A DNA stretch of 64,000 nt, taken from Dryobates pubescens (lineage: Eukaryota > Chordata > Aves > Piciformes > Picidae). Each line of letters starts with the position of its first letter. Position 1 is the first letter of the stretch. The notes below the pieces were generated by a model. It did not search any database. It saw only the letters and a list, made by a program, of their open reading frames with translations, and had not been told where the DNA came from. This document shows, one piece after another, positions 1 through 10,440 of this stretch. The position numbers were made by a program, and so were the translations under genes. The DNA is taken from positions 2,356,001-2,420,000 of the forward strand of contig NC_071646.1 of NCBI RefSeq assembly GCF_014839835.1, given 5' to 3'.

Positions 1-693
1 TTCATGGCCCAGGAGGGTGCAGCCCTGCTGGTGGTTGGGGTTTGCTGTCCTCCAAACCTCTGCTGCAAGTGGAGCTGCCTCCCTCCCACCCCTCTGGGCT
101 TTACTCCTCCTGACGTTTCAAGATCTAAACTGTCCAAGTACTGGGGAGAGGGAACTGGGCCATACTGGGAGCTCTGCTGGGGGGATGGAGCTGCTGCCTC
201 CCAGCACAACCCCCTCCCTCCATCAGGGCTGGAGCTGCCCCAAGTGTTTCCAGCTGGCTGGGCAGCCAGGGGTTCAATGGAGGGTCGGGAGATGATCGAT
301 TTGGTATCGATCTGGGGAGGGGTCAGGGCCTCCTGGGGGTGCTGACCTTGTTGTGCAGATCTGGCCCAACTTGAAGGGCACACAAAGGAAGAAGATCAGG
401 AACCCAACCAAGCTCTAGGAAGCATTGCTGGAGGCCAGGAGGAGTGGGTTTGTGGGGCTGGAGGGGGGGCCAAAAGCAGCTAGTGGGAGTCTCTGGAAGA
501 GAGGGGAAAAACCCAACCCCAAACAACAAACAGAATGATTCAAGGGCCTGTGATTTAAAGGAGAGAAAAGAACTCCAGATTTCAAAGCCCATTCCTCTTG
601 GTGTGTTGTCTTTACAGCTTTAGCCTGGGAGAGCAGAGGGAGCAATGCCCCTTGCAGGGAGTTTGGGATCTTCAGTGCTCCCTGGGGTGTTCC
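1..693. other. No recognised feature
   Basis: Moderately GC-rich sequence. Short open frames on both strands lack any recognisable domain. Confidence 0.5.
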
Positions 694-878
694 TACATCA
701 CAGAATGGGTTGGGTTGGAAGGGACCCAAAAGGTCATCCAGTTCCAACCCCCCCTGCCATGGGCAGGGACAGCTCCCACTGCCCAGGCTGCCCAAAGCTT
801 CATCCAGCCTGGGCTTGAACACCTCCAGGGATGAGGCATCCACAACCTGTTCCAGTGTCTCCCCACCCTTATAGCAGG
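694..878 (-). mobile_element. CR1 3' fragment
   Basis: Tail end GAATGGGTTGGGTTGGAAGG at the left, with the 'CCATGGGCAGGGACA' class of 3' end. Followed without gap by another CR1 in the same orientation. Confidence 0.85.
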
Positions 879-1395
879 GAATCACAGAGTCACCAAGGCT
901 GGAAGAGACCTCAAAGCTCATCAAGTCCAACCTGGCACCACAGACCCCATGACTAAACCATGGCACCAAGTGCCACATCCAGTCCCCTCTTGAACACCTC
1001 CAGGGATGGGGACTCCACCACCTCCCTGGGCAGCACATCCCAGTGGCTAACAGCTCTCTCTGGGAAGAACTTTCTCCTCACCTCCAGCCTAAACTTCCCC
1101 TGGCACAGCTTGAGACTGTGTCCTCTTGTTCTGGTGCTGCTTGCCTGGGAGAAGAGCCCAACCCCCTCCTGGCTACAACCTCCCTTTAGGTAGTTGTAGA
1201 CAGCAAGGAGGTCTCCCCTGAGCCTCCTCTTCTGCAGGCTAAGCAACCCCAGCTCCCTCAGCCTCTCCTCCCAGGGCTGTGCTCCAGACCCCTCCCCAGC
1301 CTCATTGCCCTTCTCTGGACACCTTCAAGTCTCTCAATGTCCTTCTTAAACTGAGGGGCCCAGAACTGGACACAAACTGGAGTCTCTTCCTAATG
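879..1395 (-). mobile_element. CR1 3' fragment with C-terminal ORF2 remnant
   Basis: About 515 bp. An open frame (953-1246) still reads the C-terminal CR1 polymerase peptide ([11 protein letters not shown]...[26 protein letters not shown]). 'Match-to-GCCATGG' class of 3' end. Confidence 0.9.
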
Positions 1396-1399
1396 TCCA

Positions 1400-2491
1400 G
1401 TCTAACTCTTCATCCCTCCCAAGTGGCTTTTGGGCTCAGTTCCCAGCCCAAAGGATGCTCTCCCTGCTTCCCTTGTGCTTTCTCAATCAAAACAGCTTCT
1501 GGGAGACCCAGAACATGCAAGAAGGACAGGAACCAGGCTGGGACTGCAGGGCCACAGCTTGTTCCCTGCTCCTGGCCACCCCTCCTTTGTGTTTCTAAGC
1601 TCTCTGAAGCTGTCTCCCAAACCCAGAGCGGCTTCAACACTCCTGAACAAGACAAAAGCAGCAGCAATGTGAGAGCAGCTCTTTACTGGGATGCAGCAGC
1701 TGGAGAGCATGAGTAAACCTGATGGAAAGCATCCAGGGCACGGAGAAGAAGCAGGATCTGTCTGGGCAAGCTGGAGCTGGGCCAGGGCTGCTCTGAGCAG
1801 CTCTTTGGTAGGGTCACTGCTGCGTTTTGGATGCTTGCACCAGCACAGTTGGTACCACACAGCAGCACCACAGGCAGCTGGACCCAGCAGGAGAGGACAT
1901 TTCTGCCCTGTGGCTTTTACTCCAGCCCCATCCCTGTCCCTGGGGAGGTGGGCAGGGGGTCCAGCTCCAGAGCTGGCTGTCAGCAGAGGGCAAAGCTTTG
2001 CAGCAGAGAGGGGACCCTGTGCTGGGCATGGGGAAGCTGAGTCTGCTCTGCCAGCCGAGCTCTGGGAACGGGAGAGGAGGAACTTGCGTGCAGGGAGCTG
2101 CCTGCAGATGTAGCCAGGATGCCTCCTGCTGTGCTCAAGCTGCTTTGCTGGCGTCCGCTGAACACCCAGAGCTCCGCTTCGTCCAGGAGGACGTGCTGGG
2201 GCAGATCCCCTGGCTGACACCTGGCTTGTGGGGCACTCCTGAAGGAGAGGAAGGCTTCCTAAGGCAGAGGGAGGTGGATGCTGCGGCGGGGCTCTGCCCA
2301 TCTCCCCGATGCCCACAGCGAGGACGCAAGGGCCAGCTGGACGGTGGTGCCGCCCGGGGTAAGCACCCAGCTCTCTGCCAAACGAGGTGCTGCCCGGTGG
2401 AGAGAGGCATCTCGGCAGTGACAATGTGCCTGGGGTCGCATCCGGCGGCAGCTGCCAGCCGCGCAGGGATGCGCCCGGGGCCGCGCACAGC
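1400..2491. other. 3' flank of AVPR1B
   Basis: On the minus strand this follows the AVPR1B stop and should hold its 3' UTR. I find no AATAAA. CpGs and GC content rise from 2080 towards the stop, continuing the composition of exon 2. A 313-residue minus frame (1483-2424) has no family resemblance and is taken as chance. Confidence 0.45.
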
Positions 2492-2799
2492 CTAGAGCTC
2501 GCCCAGCTCGGTCACCGCCTCCTCGCAGGCTGGGTACAAGTCCTTGGTGCTGGCCCCGAGCAGGGGGAGGCCGGGGGGGCTGCCGTGGTGGCTGTGGCTC
2601 AGGATGGTGGTCTTCCTGCTGCAGAGGCTGCCGGTGGAGCCCTGCCTCCTCAGGCCGGGCCGGGGGCTGCCCCAGCAGGGCAGGCAGCGTGCCACGTCCT
2701 GCAGCAGGTGCCCGCTGAAGGCCATGTAGATCCAGGGGTTGCAGCAGCTGCTGAGGCTGGCCAGCAGCATGGTGATGGTGAAAGCCACGTTGGAGGACT
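2492..2799 (-). CDS. AVPR1B: AVPR1B coding exon 2
   Basis: Encodes residues 327-428: TM7 with NPWIY and the cytoplasmic tail, ending in TELGEL and a TAG stop at 2492-2494. The acceptor AG is at 2801-2800. The tail shares the CGGPQPRMRR-like region after TM7 with the human protein in outline ([11 protein letters not shown] here), then diverges, as is usual between V1b orthologues. Confidence 0.93.
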
Positions 2800-4688
2800 C
2801 TGGGAAGGCAAAGGAGGGAGGTGAAGCATGCAGCAGGCCGGGCAGGGCTGCGTGGGCTGGGCCACGTCCTTTGCCCCAGTCCCAGCCCAGCGGAGGGGCA
2901 TTGCTTCGGGGCAGTGTGCAGGGGGCTGAGGGTGGCAGGGGGGGGATGCAATGGGGCACAGTGAAACCCACCCTGCAGTCACATCCCAAGCACAGCAGCT
3001 CCTGCAGCAAATCCCCACATGGGTGAAGAAGCAGCCCTGGCAAAGCTGCTGCCACAACGTCCTTGTTGGGTGAGGGGCAAGAGGATGGGGCCAGAATCTC
3101 TTTGGTGGTGCCCAGTGACAGGCCAAGGGGCAATGGGCACAGACTGGAACCCAGGAGGTTCTGCCATGAAAAAGTTCTATGGTGTGAGGCTGCTGGAGCC
3201 CTGGGGGAGGCTGCCCAGAGAGGTTGTGGAGTGTCCTCTGGAGAGCTTCCATCCCCCCCTGGCTGTTGTGCTCCCAGGCAAGCTGCTGTGGGTGCCCTGC
3301 TTTAGCAGCGGGGGTTGGAGTGGATGATCTCCAGAGGTCCCTTCCAACCCTCACCAGACTTTTGAGTGGTTTTTCTGGTGGAATTGATGATCTGACTCCA
3401 CAAACTCCTCTCTACAAATCCCCCTGGGGAGCAAACCTGTGGCCTTGCCCACGGCTGCCCAGAGGCTGCCCGGAGAGGTTGTGGAGCCTCCTCCTCTGGA
3501 GACTTTCAAACCCCACCTGGATGCATCCCTGTGCAGACTCCCCTGGGTGGCCCTGCCGTGGCAGGGGGCTTGGGCTGGGCGATCTCTGGTCCCTCCCAAC
3601 CTCCACTGCACTGTGAGGCTGCGCTGGCTTTCGAAGCACGGAGACAAGGCAGAGGTGGGCACCTGGCGTGCCCAGGGCCGTGCCCCCAGCCTCCCCCACC
3701 CCTGCTCACCATCATCAGGAGCCTCCTCGTCCCACACTGACCACAGCTGCATGCTGAAGAAGGGAGCCCAGCAGGCCACGTAGGCCACCACGATGACGAA
3801 GGTCATCTTGACGGTGCGGATCTTGGCTCGGGAGATGGTCCTGACGCTGCTCACCCGGGAGGGCTGCCCCGGGGGCCGCCGGCCGCTGCGCTCCGAGCCG
3901 CTGGGAGCCGCGGGGGCGGCCGCCGGGGCCCCTCCCGCGCTGGAGGCGCCGCTCTGGGTCTTGCCTTTGAGGTTCTTGCAGATCTCGTAGCAGATGAGGC
4001 CGTAGCAGACGGTGAGGATGGCGACGGGCAGGATGAAGATGCACAGCGCGGTCCAGGTGATGTAGGCTCGGGCTCCCCACGGGTACCTGAAGTCTGCCCA
4101 GCAGTCCAGCACCCCCGAGCCCTGCCGCACCTCCCGCAGGGAGAAGATGAAGACCTGGGGCAGGCTGAGGAGGCAGCTGAGCAGCCAGGTGGCCCCGATC
4201 ATGAGGTGAGCCTGGCGGCCGGGCTGCTGCAGGGACTGCAGCGGGTGGCACACGGCCAGGTAGCGGTCCAGGGTCATCACGATCAGCATGTAGGTGGAGG
4301 CGAACATGCTCAGCACCTGCAGGTACTTCACTGCCCTGCAGAGTGCGTCCGGCCCCAGGAAGCGGAACGTCACCTCCCAGATCAGCTGCGGCAGCACCTG
4401 GAAGAGCGCAACGCCCAGGTCGCTCAGCCCCAGGTGCAGGATGAAGAGATGCATCCTGCTCATCTTCTTCCTCAGGCGGTACATGGCCAGCAGCACCCCC
4501 ACGTTGCCCGTGGTAGCCACGGCCAGGATGGTGGCCAGCACCCCGATCTCTGCCTTGGCCAGCTCCTCATCCCGGCTGTGCAGGAGGGTGAGGTTGGGCT
4601 CACCTGCCAGGGTCTGGGGGCTCAGCAGCCCCTGGCCGTGCCCAGGCCAGCGGTGGTGAGTGCTGTTCCAGCCCCAGCCTGGCTCCAT
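2492..4688 (-). CDS. AVPR1B: Vasotocin/vasopressin receptor V1b type (VT2R), two exons
   Basis: Class A G-protein-coupled receptor for vasotocin (the avian vasopressin), expected at the plasma membrane of pituitary corticotrophs and coupled to Gq. The coding sequence joins 4688-3710 and 2799-2492 (minus strand), 428 residues; human AVPR1B has 424. Seen directly: glycosylation sequons N8 and N32; Asp90 in TM2; ligand-pocket polar residues Q97, Q101, K121 and Q124; disulfide pair C117/C196; DRY at 141-143; TM6 CWAPFF at 306-311; NPWIY at 347-351; a Cys pair after TM7 that could be palmitoylated. The third intracellular loop (about 245-280) is Gly/Ala/Pro-rich. The GT donor after 3710 and AG acceptor before 2799 are canonical, phase 1, between TM6 and TM7 as in V1-type receptors. 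The start at 4688 gives an N-terminus of family length. OXTR, AVPR1A and AVPR2 are less likely: the motif [19 protein letters not shown] and the neighbour FAM72A favour AVPR1B. Confidence 0.95.
3063..3355 (+). mobile_element. CR1 3' fragment in the AVPR1B intron
   Basis: Ends in GATCTCCAGAGGTCCCTTCC, the 'CCAGAGGTCCC' class. Antisense to the receptor gene. Confidence 0.85.
3445..3605 (+). mobile_element. CR1 3' fragment in the AVPR1B intron
   Basis: A second, shorter copy of the same class (TTGTGGAGCC...CTCTGGAGAC), more diverged than its neighbour. Ends about 105 bp before the splice donor of exon 1. Confidence 0.75.
3710..4688 (-). CDS. AVPR1B: AVPR1B coding exon 1
   Basis: Encodes residues 1-326 plus one base, from the extracellular N-terminus through TM6. 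The open frame continues past the donor (GT at 3709-3708) into the intron, but homology to V1b receptors stops at PDD and resumes in exon 2 as ESSNVAF. The exon has many CpGs. Confidence 0.94.
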
Positions 4689-5600
4689 CCCTTCGGGAAG
4701 CCCTGCAGGAGCTCAGGCAGCTCTAATCCTCCAGTGGCCTCTTCCCTGCCTCCTCGGGGCTGAGCTGTTGGGGCTGCTGCTGCCCCTGAGCTCCACTGCA
4801 GAGCTGCTCTGCCCCTGGCTGGTGGGGCTGGATGTACCTCCTCCAGCGGTCCCCAGGACAGGGGCAGGTTGTCAGCTCCTCTGCCTTGTGCAGCTCAGCA
4901 TTGTGCTGACCCTTTGCTGGGTGCCTGGAATTCTGCATGCAAGAATTCCTGAGAAGCAGAGAGGAGGAAGAGCTCCTGGCTCAGTCCTTGGGGTTTCTCT
5001 TGTCTACACTGAACATTCCCAGATTCCTGCTTCTCCCTGGACTGAGCATCTTGTGCATCCTTTCTCCTCACTCTGAGCTGGAGAACTGAAGAGGCAAAGT
5101 CCTCTTTGCTGCTCCTCACTGTGGTAAAAGCCTCAGAAGGAGCTACAGAGGCTGCACCTCTTTGGCCTTTTCATTCCAAGAGCAGCAAAAGGCAGGTGAG
5201 TGTGGGCTGAGCATCCATGTCCCAGTGGGAAGCAGGGTGGCTCTTGGCTGCTCTGTGCAAACACCATCTGCCTGCTCTGGGTTTTATAGCCTGGCAGCTC
5301 CCCCCCAGCTGGCCCCAGCCTCCTGGCTGTGCTGAGCACTGCCCAGCACTGTGGCAGGCAGGTGACAGCTGGGTCCCCTCCTGCTGCTCTCTGAGGAGAT
5401 GCCATCCATGGGCTCTATCAGCAGTTGTGATTTCTGAGTGGGAGCTGAAAGCTGGGGATGCTCCAGTGCCTCCAGCCCTGCCCCAGGTTTGCACTGTTCC
5501 TGCCACTCCAACCCTTCCAAATCTCCACCCTTAGCTTCTCTTGGCCCAGCAGAAGCCTCTGTCCTGAGAGCTGGGGGATGAGGGGGTGCAGGACCTCCCA
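4689..5600. other. 5' flank of AVPR1B
   Basis: Repeat-free sequence upstream of the receptor gene, probably its leader and proximal promoter, with the TATA-like motif described separately. Nothing else is recognised. Confidence 0.4.
5282..5288 (-). promoter_or_regulatory. Candidate TATA box for AVPR1B
   Basis: TATAAAA on the minus strand, about 595 nt upstream of the AVPR1B start codon, in repeat-free sequence (4689-5600). It has the right orientation. A transcription start some 30 nt downstream would give an untranslated leader of roughly 570 nt, unless a 5' non-coding exon exists. Motif evidence only. Confidence 0.3.
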
Positions 5601-5975
5601 GCAGCTGAGAGCCCTGGGGCTGTTTAGCCTGGAGAAAAGCAGCCTGAGAGGGCATCTGATCAGTGCTCAGCAAGAGATAAAAGGGTGGGGGAGCAAGAGG
5701 AGGGAGCTGGGATCCTGTTGGTGATGCCCAGGGACAAGAGGCAGTGGGCACAAACTGGAACCCAGGAGCTTCCATGTGAACAAGAGGAGAAATTCTTTGG
5801 TGTGAGGCTGCTGGAGGCCTGGAGCAGGCTGCCCAGAGAGGTTCTGGAGTCTCCTTCTCTGCAGAGCTTCCAACCCCCCCTGGCCATTGTGCTCCTGGGC
5901 AAGCTGCTGTGGGTGCCCTGCTTTAGCAGGGGGGTTGGGGTGGATGATCTCCAGAGGTGCCTTCCAGCCCCCATG
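5601..5975 (+). mobile_element. CR1 3' fragment
   Basis: Retains FSLEK-coding sequence at its 5' end. 'CCAGAGGTCCC' class. Its 3' flank is shared with 61805-61985 (see repeat entry). Confidence 0.85.
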
Positions 5976-6160
5976 CTGGGATCCTGTGTGACTCTGACTC
6001 TGCCTGCTCAGTCCTCAGCTAAATGCTGTTGTTACACTCCAGCAGAACCTCCTCCTCAAGGTGAGAGGCAGGTTCCTGCTCACAGAGCAACCTCTGCTTC
6101 AAGTCCTCAGTATTTGCCTCATCCCTCTTCCTCAGAAAGCCTGGGAAAAGACTCCTGGGC
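5810..6160 (+). repeat. Inverted duplicate, arm 1 (partner 61803-62165)
   Basis: A CR1 tail plus about 180 bp of non-CR1 DNA (from ACTCTGACTCTGCCTG to TTCCTCAGAAAGCCTGG) recurs on the opposite strand 56 kb away, at roughly 85% identity by eye. Confidence 0.75.
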
Positions 6161-6689
6161 AAGGAAGAGCTGCTGGGCACAGATGAGCTAAGAGGCCCTG
6201 GGTGCAGCTGGAAACTTCATGCAGAAGTGTGAGGTGAGCCAGGGGGAAGTGGTGGCCAGCAGCAACACCACCAAGCACAGGACCCCTGCACAACAACCTG
6301 CTGAGGCCAGAGATGAGGCCAGACCTTCAGTGCTCTCTTGTGCCTTGCCAGGGCAGAGCATGAGCCCAGGAGCTTGGGCACCTGCCCCTGACCTTCCCTT
6401 CCCACTCTTCCCAGAGCCTGCCTTGTGTCTTCCCACAGGGGGTGTGCCTGCACAAATATTTTCCCTGCCTATCTACACAAACAAGAAGTGTTTCCAAACA
6501 CAGTTTCACTTCTCTTTTGCAACATCAAGTGTTTGGGGTTTTTCCCCTCCCTCCTGGCTATTGACTTATGGCAATGCCAAACAAAAGCCACCCAGCTGCT
6601 GCCTGCCCTTTCCTTTGGTGTCTTGCCCTGCTGGGCAAAGCCCAACAGCAGCCAACCAAAGAAGTGCACAAATAACCCCAGGCTGGCTG

Positions 6690-7680
6690 ATGAGTGGCTT
6701 GAGAGCAGCCCCTGCAGAAAAGGACTTGGGGGTTGCTGGTTGAGGAGAAGCCCAACATGGGCCAGCAATGTGCACTGGCAGCCCAGAAAGCCAGCCCTGT
6801 CCTGGGCTGCATGGAAGGAAGCGTGGCCAGCAGGTCAAGGAAGGGGATTCTGCCTCTCTACTCTGTCTGGTGTAGACCTCTGGTGTAGCCACACACACAA
6901 GGAGGACATGGACCTGTTGGAGAGGACCCAAAGGAGGCCCCAAAGATGTGAGGGCTGGAGAAGCTCTGCTGTGAGGACAGGCTGAGAGAGTTGGGGTTGT
7001 TCAGCCTGGAGAAGCTCTGCTGTGAGGACAGGCTGAGAGAGTTGGGGCTGTTCAGCCTGGAGAAGCTCTGCTGTGAGGACAGGCTGAGAGAGCTGGGGCT
7101 GTTCAGCCTGGAGAAGCTCTGCTGTGAGGACAGGCTGAGAGAGCTGGGGCTGTTCAGCCTGGAGAAGCTCTGCTGTGAGGACAGGCTGTGAGAGCTGGGG
7201 CTGTTCAGCCTGGAGAAGGCTCCAGGGAGGCCTGAGAGAAGCTTTCAGGAGTTGAAGGAGGCTACAGGAGAGCTGGGGAGGGACTTTTCAGAAGGGCTGG
7301 GGGTGATGGGCTGGGAAGTGATGGTTTGAAACTAGAGCAGGGTAGGTTTAGGCTGGACATTAGGAAGAGGTTGGTGAGTGTGGGGAGACAGATTCCCCAG
7401 GGAAGCTGTGGATGCTCCCTCTCTTGGAGAGGAGAGGACATTGGGGCAGGTTGGGGTTGAGCTGGGAGAGGGCAGACTGAGACTGGAGAGGGGGAAGAAT
7501 TCTTTGCAGTGAGGGTGGGGAGACACTGGCACAGGGAGGTTGTGGATCCCCTCTCCCTGGAGGTGTTCAAGGCCAGCTTGGATGGGGAACAACCTGATCC
7601 AGCAGGAGGTGTCCCTGGCAGGGGATGTTGGAGCTGGATGATCCTTAAGGTCCCTTCCAACCCAAACCATTCTATGATTC
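6690..7680 (+). mobile_element. Long CR1 3' fragment
   Basis: Nearly 1 kb, one of the longest copies here, with polymerase C-terminal sequence. It contains a 51-bp minisatellite and a rearranged stretch around 7330-7440 where two CR1-like ends are joined. Confidence 0.8.
6961..7215 (+). repeat. 51-bp minisatellite inside CR1 ORF2 remnant
   Basis: About five copies of a 51-bp unit that encodes [17 protein letters not shown] in frame. It arose from the CR1 segment coding for [14 protein letters not shown]. Neighbouring units differ by only one or two bases, so the expansion is recent. Confidence 0.95.
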
Positions 7681-7940
7681 TCTCTCCTTGTTTGGATCCT
7701 CTGATGCCATTGCACATCCAGCTTTATCACAGCCCAGAAGACCTGACAGTGAGGCTGGGAGACCCTGGCACAGGTTGCCCAGGGAGGTTGTGGAGGTTCC
7801 CTCCCTGGAGGTGTTCAGAGCCAGGCTGGATGAAGCCTTGAGCAAGCTGTGCTGGTGGGAGGTGTCCCTGCCCATGGCAAGGGGGGGTTGGAACTGGGTG
7901 AGCTTTGAGGTCCCTTCCAAGCCAACCCATTCTATGATTC
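7422..7940 (+). repeat. Inverted repeat arm 1 (partner 10441-10950): CR1 tail, spacer, CR1 tail
   Basis: A 519-bp composite: CR1 tail A (to about 7680), a non-CR1 spacer of about 60 bp (TCTCTCCTTGTTTGG...CAGCCCAGAAGAC, to 7743), then CR1 tail B (7744-7943). The same composite lies inverted at 10441-10950, at about 97% identity by eye. Confidence 0.9.
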
Positions 7941-7943
7941 ATT
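7744..7943 (+). mobile_element. CR1 3' fragment (tail B of the composite)
   Basis: 'CCCATGGCAAGGG' class, ending CCATTCTATGATTC. Confidence 0.85.
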
Positions 7944-8757
7944 CTCTGAGCTCCTTAGCTTGAGAGGGGCTTTGCTGCTGGCAGAGCTGGCTCTGGCTGT
8001 GCTGCTGCAATTAAACTGCTGGGAAGAAGGTTGCTGTCTGCAGACAGGAGAGCAATTTGTATCTAATTAAAAGACATTTCATCCCTATCAGAGATCTGCT
8101 GGCTAGGAAGCAGCCAGCAGAGGGAAGTGGCTGGCTGGAGGTGGAGATGGGAAGATATTTGGGTGAATAATGGGATTCTGCTGGGGTTGTGATCAGAGAG
8201 CTGATTTGCCAGAAGATGAATAGAAGGCAATGCAGGGAATAAAAAGAAGGGGGAGGGGGGGAACCCCAACCCAGCTCACAAAGCAATGAGCAGCCAGGAG
8301 GAAGGCAGAGATGCCAAAGGAAGATTGTGCAGAGAGAAAGGAGTATTTCAAGGGGGTTGAGGCCAGATTCAGCTCTCCCTGGCACCACTTTGATTTGGGA
8401 GCAATTCCCTTGGAGTTAGAGCTTTGACTCCAGGTTTGCCTCGCTCGAGCTGTGGGGAGAATACCTCTGCAAAGCTGCTTAGAGGGAAGTGAAGCTAACT
8501 CACAAGAGAGAAATGATCCTTGGGAAAGAGAAATGCATCTTTCTTTAGAGGGGGAGATTATCACAGCAAGGGAATCCTCCAAGCAGATGGATTAAACTCA
8601 ACTCAACTCCTTCCCTTTCATTGCTTTCTTGGAGGTTTTGACACATCAGCAGCACTGCCAGGCTCTCCCTGCCTCAGCAAAACCAGAGCTGGGCTCTGCA
8701 CCTCAGAAGCTCAGGAATTGTCTTAGGCAGTGCTCTGGTTACCCTTGGGAGGCCATG

Positions 8758-9350
8758 GTCCAGCTGTGCCCAGCTGTGCCCAGTCCAGCCCATCCCAGTT
8801 CAACCCAGCACAGCCCAGCCCATCTCAGTCCAACCTAATCCAGCCCAAATCCATTCCAGCCCAGTCCATCCCAATGCAGCCCAGCCCAGCTCAGTCCAAC
8901 CTGATCCATCCCAATCCAATCCATTCCATCCCAGCTCATCTCAGTCCAGCCCAGCTCAGTCCAACCTGAGCCATCTTAGTCCAATCCATTCCATCTCAGC
9001 TCAGACCAACCTGATCCATCCCAGTCCAATCCATTCCATCCCAGTTCAGTTCAGCTCAGTCCAACCTGATCCATCCCAGTCCAATCCATTTCATCCCAGT
9101 TCAGTTACCTCAGTCCAGTTCAGCTCAGTCCAACCTGATCCATCTCAGTCCAATCCATTCCATCCCAGTTCAGTTCAGCTCAGTCCAACCTCATCCATCC
9201 CAGTCCAATCCATTTCATCCCAGTTCAGTTACCTCAGTCCAGCTCAGCTCAGTCCAACCTGATCCATCCCAGTCCAATCCATTCTATCCCAGCCCAGCCC
9301 AGCCCAGCCCAGCCCAGCCCAGCCCAGCCCAGCCCAATCCAAGCCCAGCT
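8758..9350. repeat. Degenerate pentamer-based satellite tract
   Basis: About 590 bp made of variants of TCCAG, TCCAT and TCAGT, with an inexact longer period near 55 bp (AACCTGATCCATCC...CAGTTCAG). It ends in a pure CAGCC array (9288-9342). Lies between the two inverted arms at 7.4 and 10.4 kb. Confidence 0.9.
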
Positions 9351-9836
9351 GCATCTATTTAGGCGGTTTCCCATAAGCCAGCTCCTAGCTGAGCAGAGCC
9401 TGGAGCTGAGGAAACTTCTGCTGGCCTCTGGTAATGCAACTTTTTCTTGTGCCCTGTTGGTTTGTGCCTGGTGGAGGGAGGCTGCTGGAGGTAACTCCTG
9501 GGGCTGTGTGCTGCTGGTTGTTGCTGCCCCAGGGGGAGCTGAGCCCTGGAGCAGCTGTCACAAGCTCTGTGCTGCCTCCTGTCCCCCTGGGTGTGATGCT
9601 GAGGCGTGGGACCATGCAATTCCTGAGCTCCTCTCCTCTGGCTTGTTGAGGTGATGCTGTGTTAAGCTAATTCTTGGCAGCTGGTAGAATCAATGCACCA
9701 TGAAGCATGGCCAATAAAATGCTGATTTTTATTACCAGCTCCATCCTCTGTGCACCCTTCACTGCAGAGCACAGAGGCAGAGGGCTTCTGACTGCTGCTG
9801 CTGCTTCTTTCTCCTGCTTAAAGAAACAGACTCATT

Positions 9837-9902
9837 CAGGCTGGAGAAAGACCTCTAAGGTCACCATGGCCACTAAACCATGCCCCCAGCTGCCATGGGC
9901 AC
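9837..9902 (-). mobile_element. CR1 relic
   Basis: A weak but recognisable tail (GGCTGGAGAAAGACCTCTAA...ACTAAACCATG) that has lost its terminal repeat. Confidence 0.5.
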
Positions 9903-10440
9903 ACAGTTTTTGACTCCCCCACCCCTGCAGGGTTGGTGTCAGTCAGCCTCCCCTCTTCCCTCCCATCTGATTTGTTGTGGTTTGGGTTTGGGTTGGTTTT
10001 TTTCCCCATTTAATTAAAACTTCAGCTCCTGTTTAATATTAGAGAGCGTGGCTGGGTGCATGAATAACCAGGCTGAACACATGGTGAGTGCCCAAAGCAG
10101 TGCCTGCTGGGGACAAGGCAGGGTTGCATTTCCATGGCAAAAAAGTCCCAGTGAAGCTGGAGAAATTGGCAAGCAGGGGAACAGAGGCTGACAGTGGTGC
10201 ACCGAAGAGCTCAGCTCCAGAGAATCAGTGCTTGGAAACATTGCCTTGAATGGAAGCTTCAAGGGCTGAGCTACCGCCCCTGGAGCTGTCCAAGCTGGGA
10301 GTTTGCCTTGCTGCAGAGCATCCTCCCCCTTCGTCCTCCACACTGCTCCTGGGGTCTCTGCTCTTTGGGGACAGCCCTGTCCACCCCAGCACCTTGAGAC
10401 TCCCAGAGCCATGTGTGCCTCCCCCCCACCCCCACGACCC

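Larger units (their letters stand above)
2800..3709 (-). other. AVPR1B: AVPR1B intron
   Basis: A 910-bp phase-1 intron with GT-AG ends. It contains two plus-strand CR1 3' fragments, antisense to the gene, which make up about half of it. The rest, next to exon 2, is moderately GC-rich with no recognised feature. Confidence 0.85.

Noticed and set aside
1483-2424. 313-codon minus frame downstream of AVPR1B
   Set aside because: No recognisable domain, overlaps other frames, no splice or coding pattern; probably chance in GC-rich flank.
3351-3709. AVPR1B frame reading through the exon 1 donor
   Set aside because: Homology ends at the GT and resumes at 2799 with TM7; the read-through is CR1-derived.
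2492-4688. Receptor as OXTR, AVPR1A or AVPR2
   Set aside because: N-terminal, TM5-TM6 and loop 2 sequence fit V1b best, and the neighbouring FAM72A-SRGAP2 pair is the AVPR1B locus.
6961-7215. CRISPR-like array
   Set aside because: Units are contiguous with no variable spacers, inside a LINE in a vertebrate genome; same for 17935-18530 and 58259-58590.
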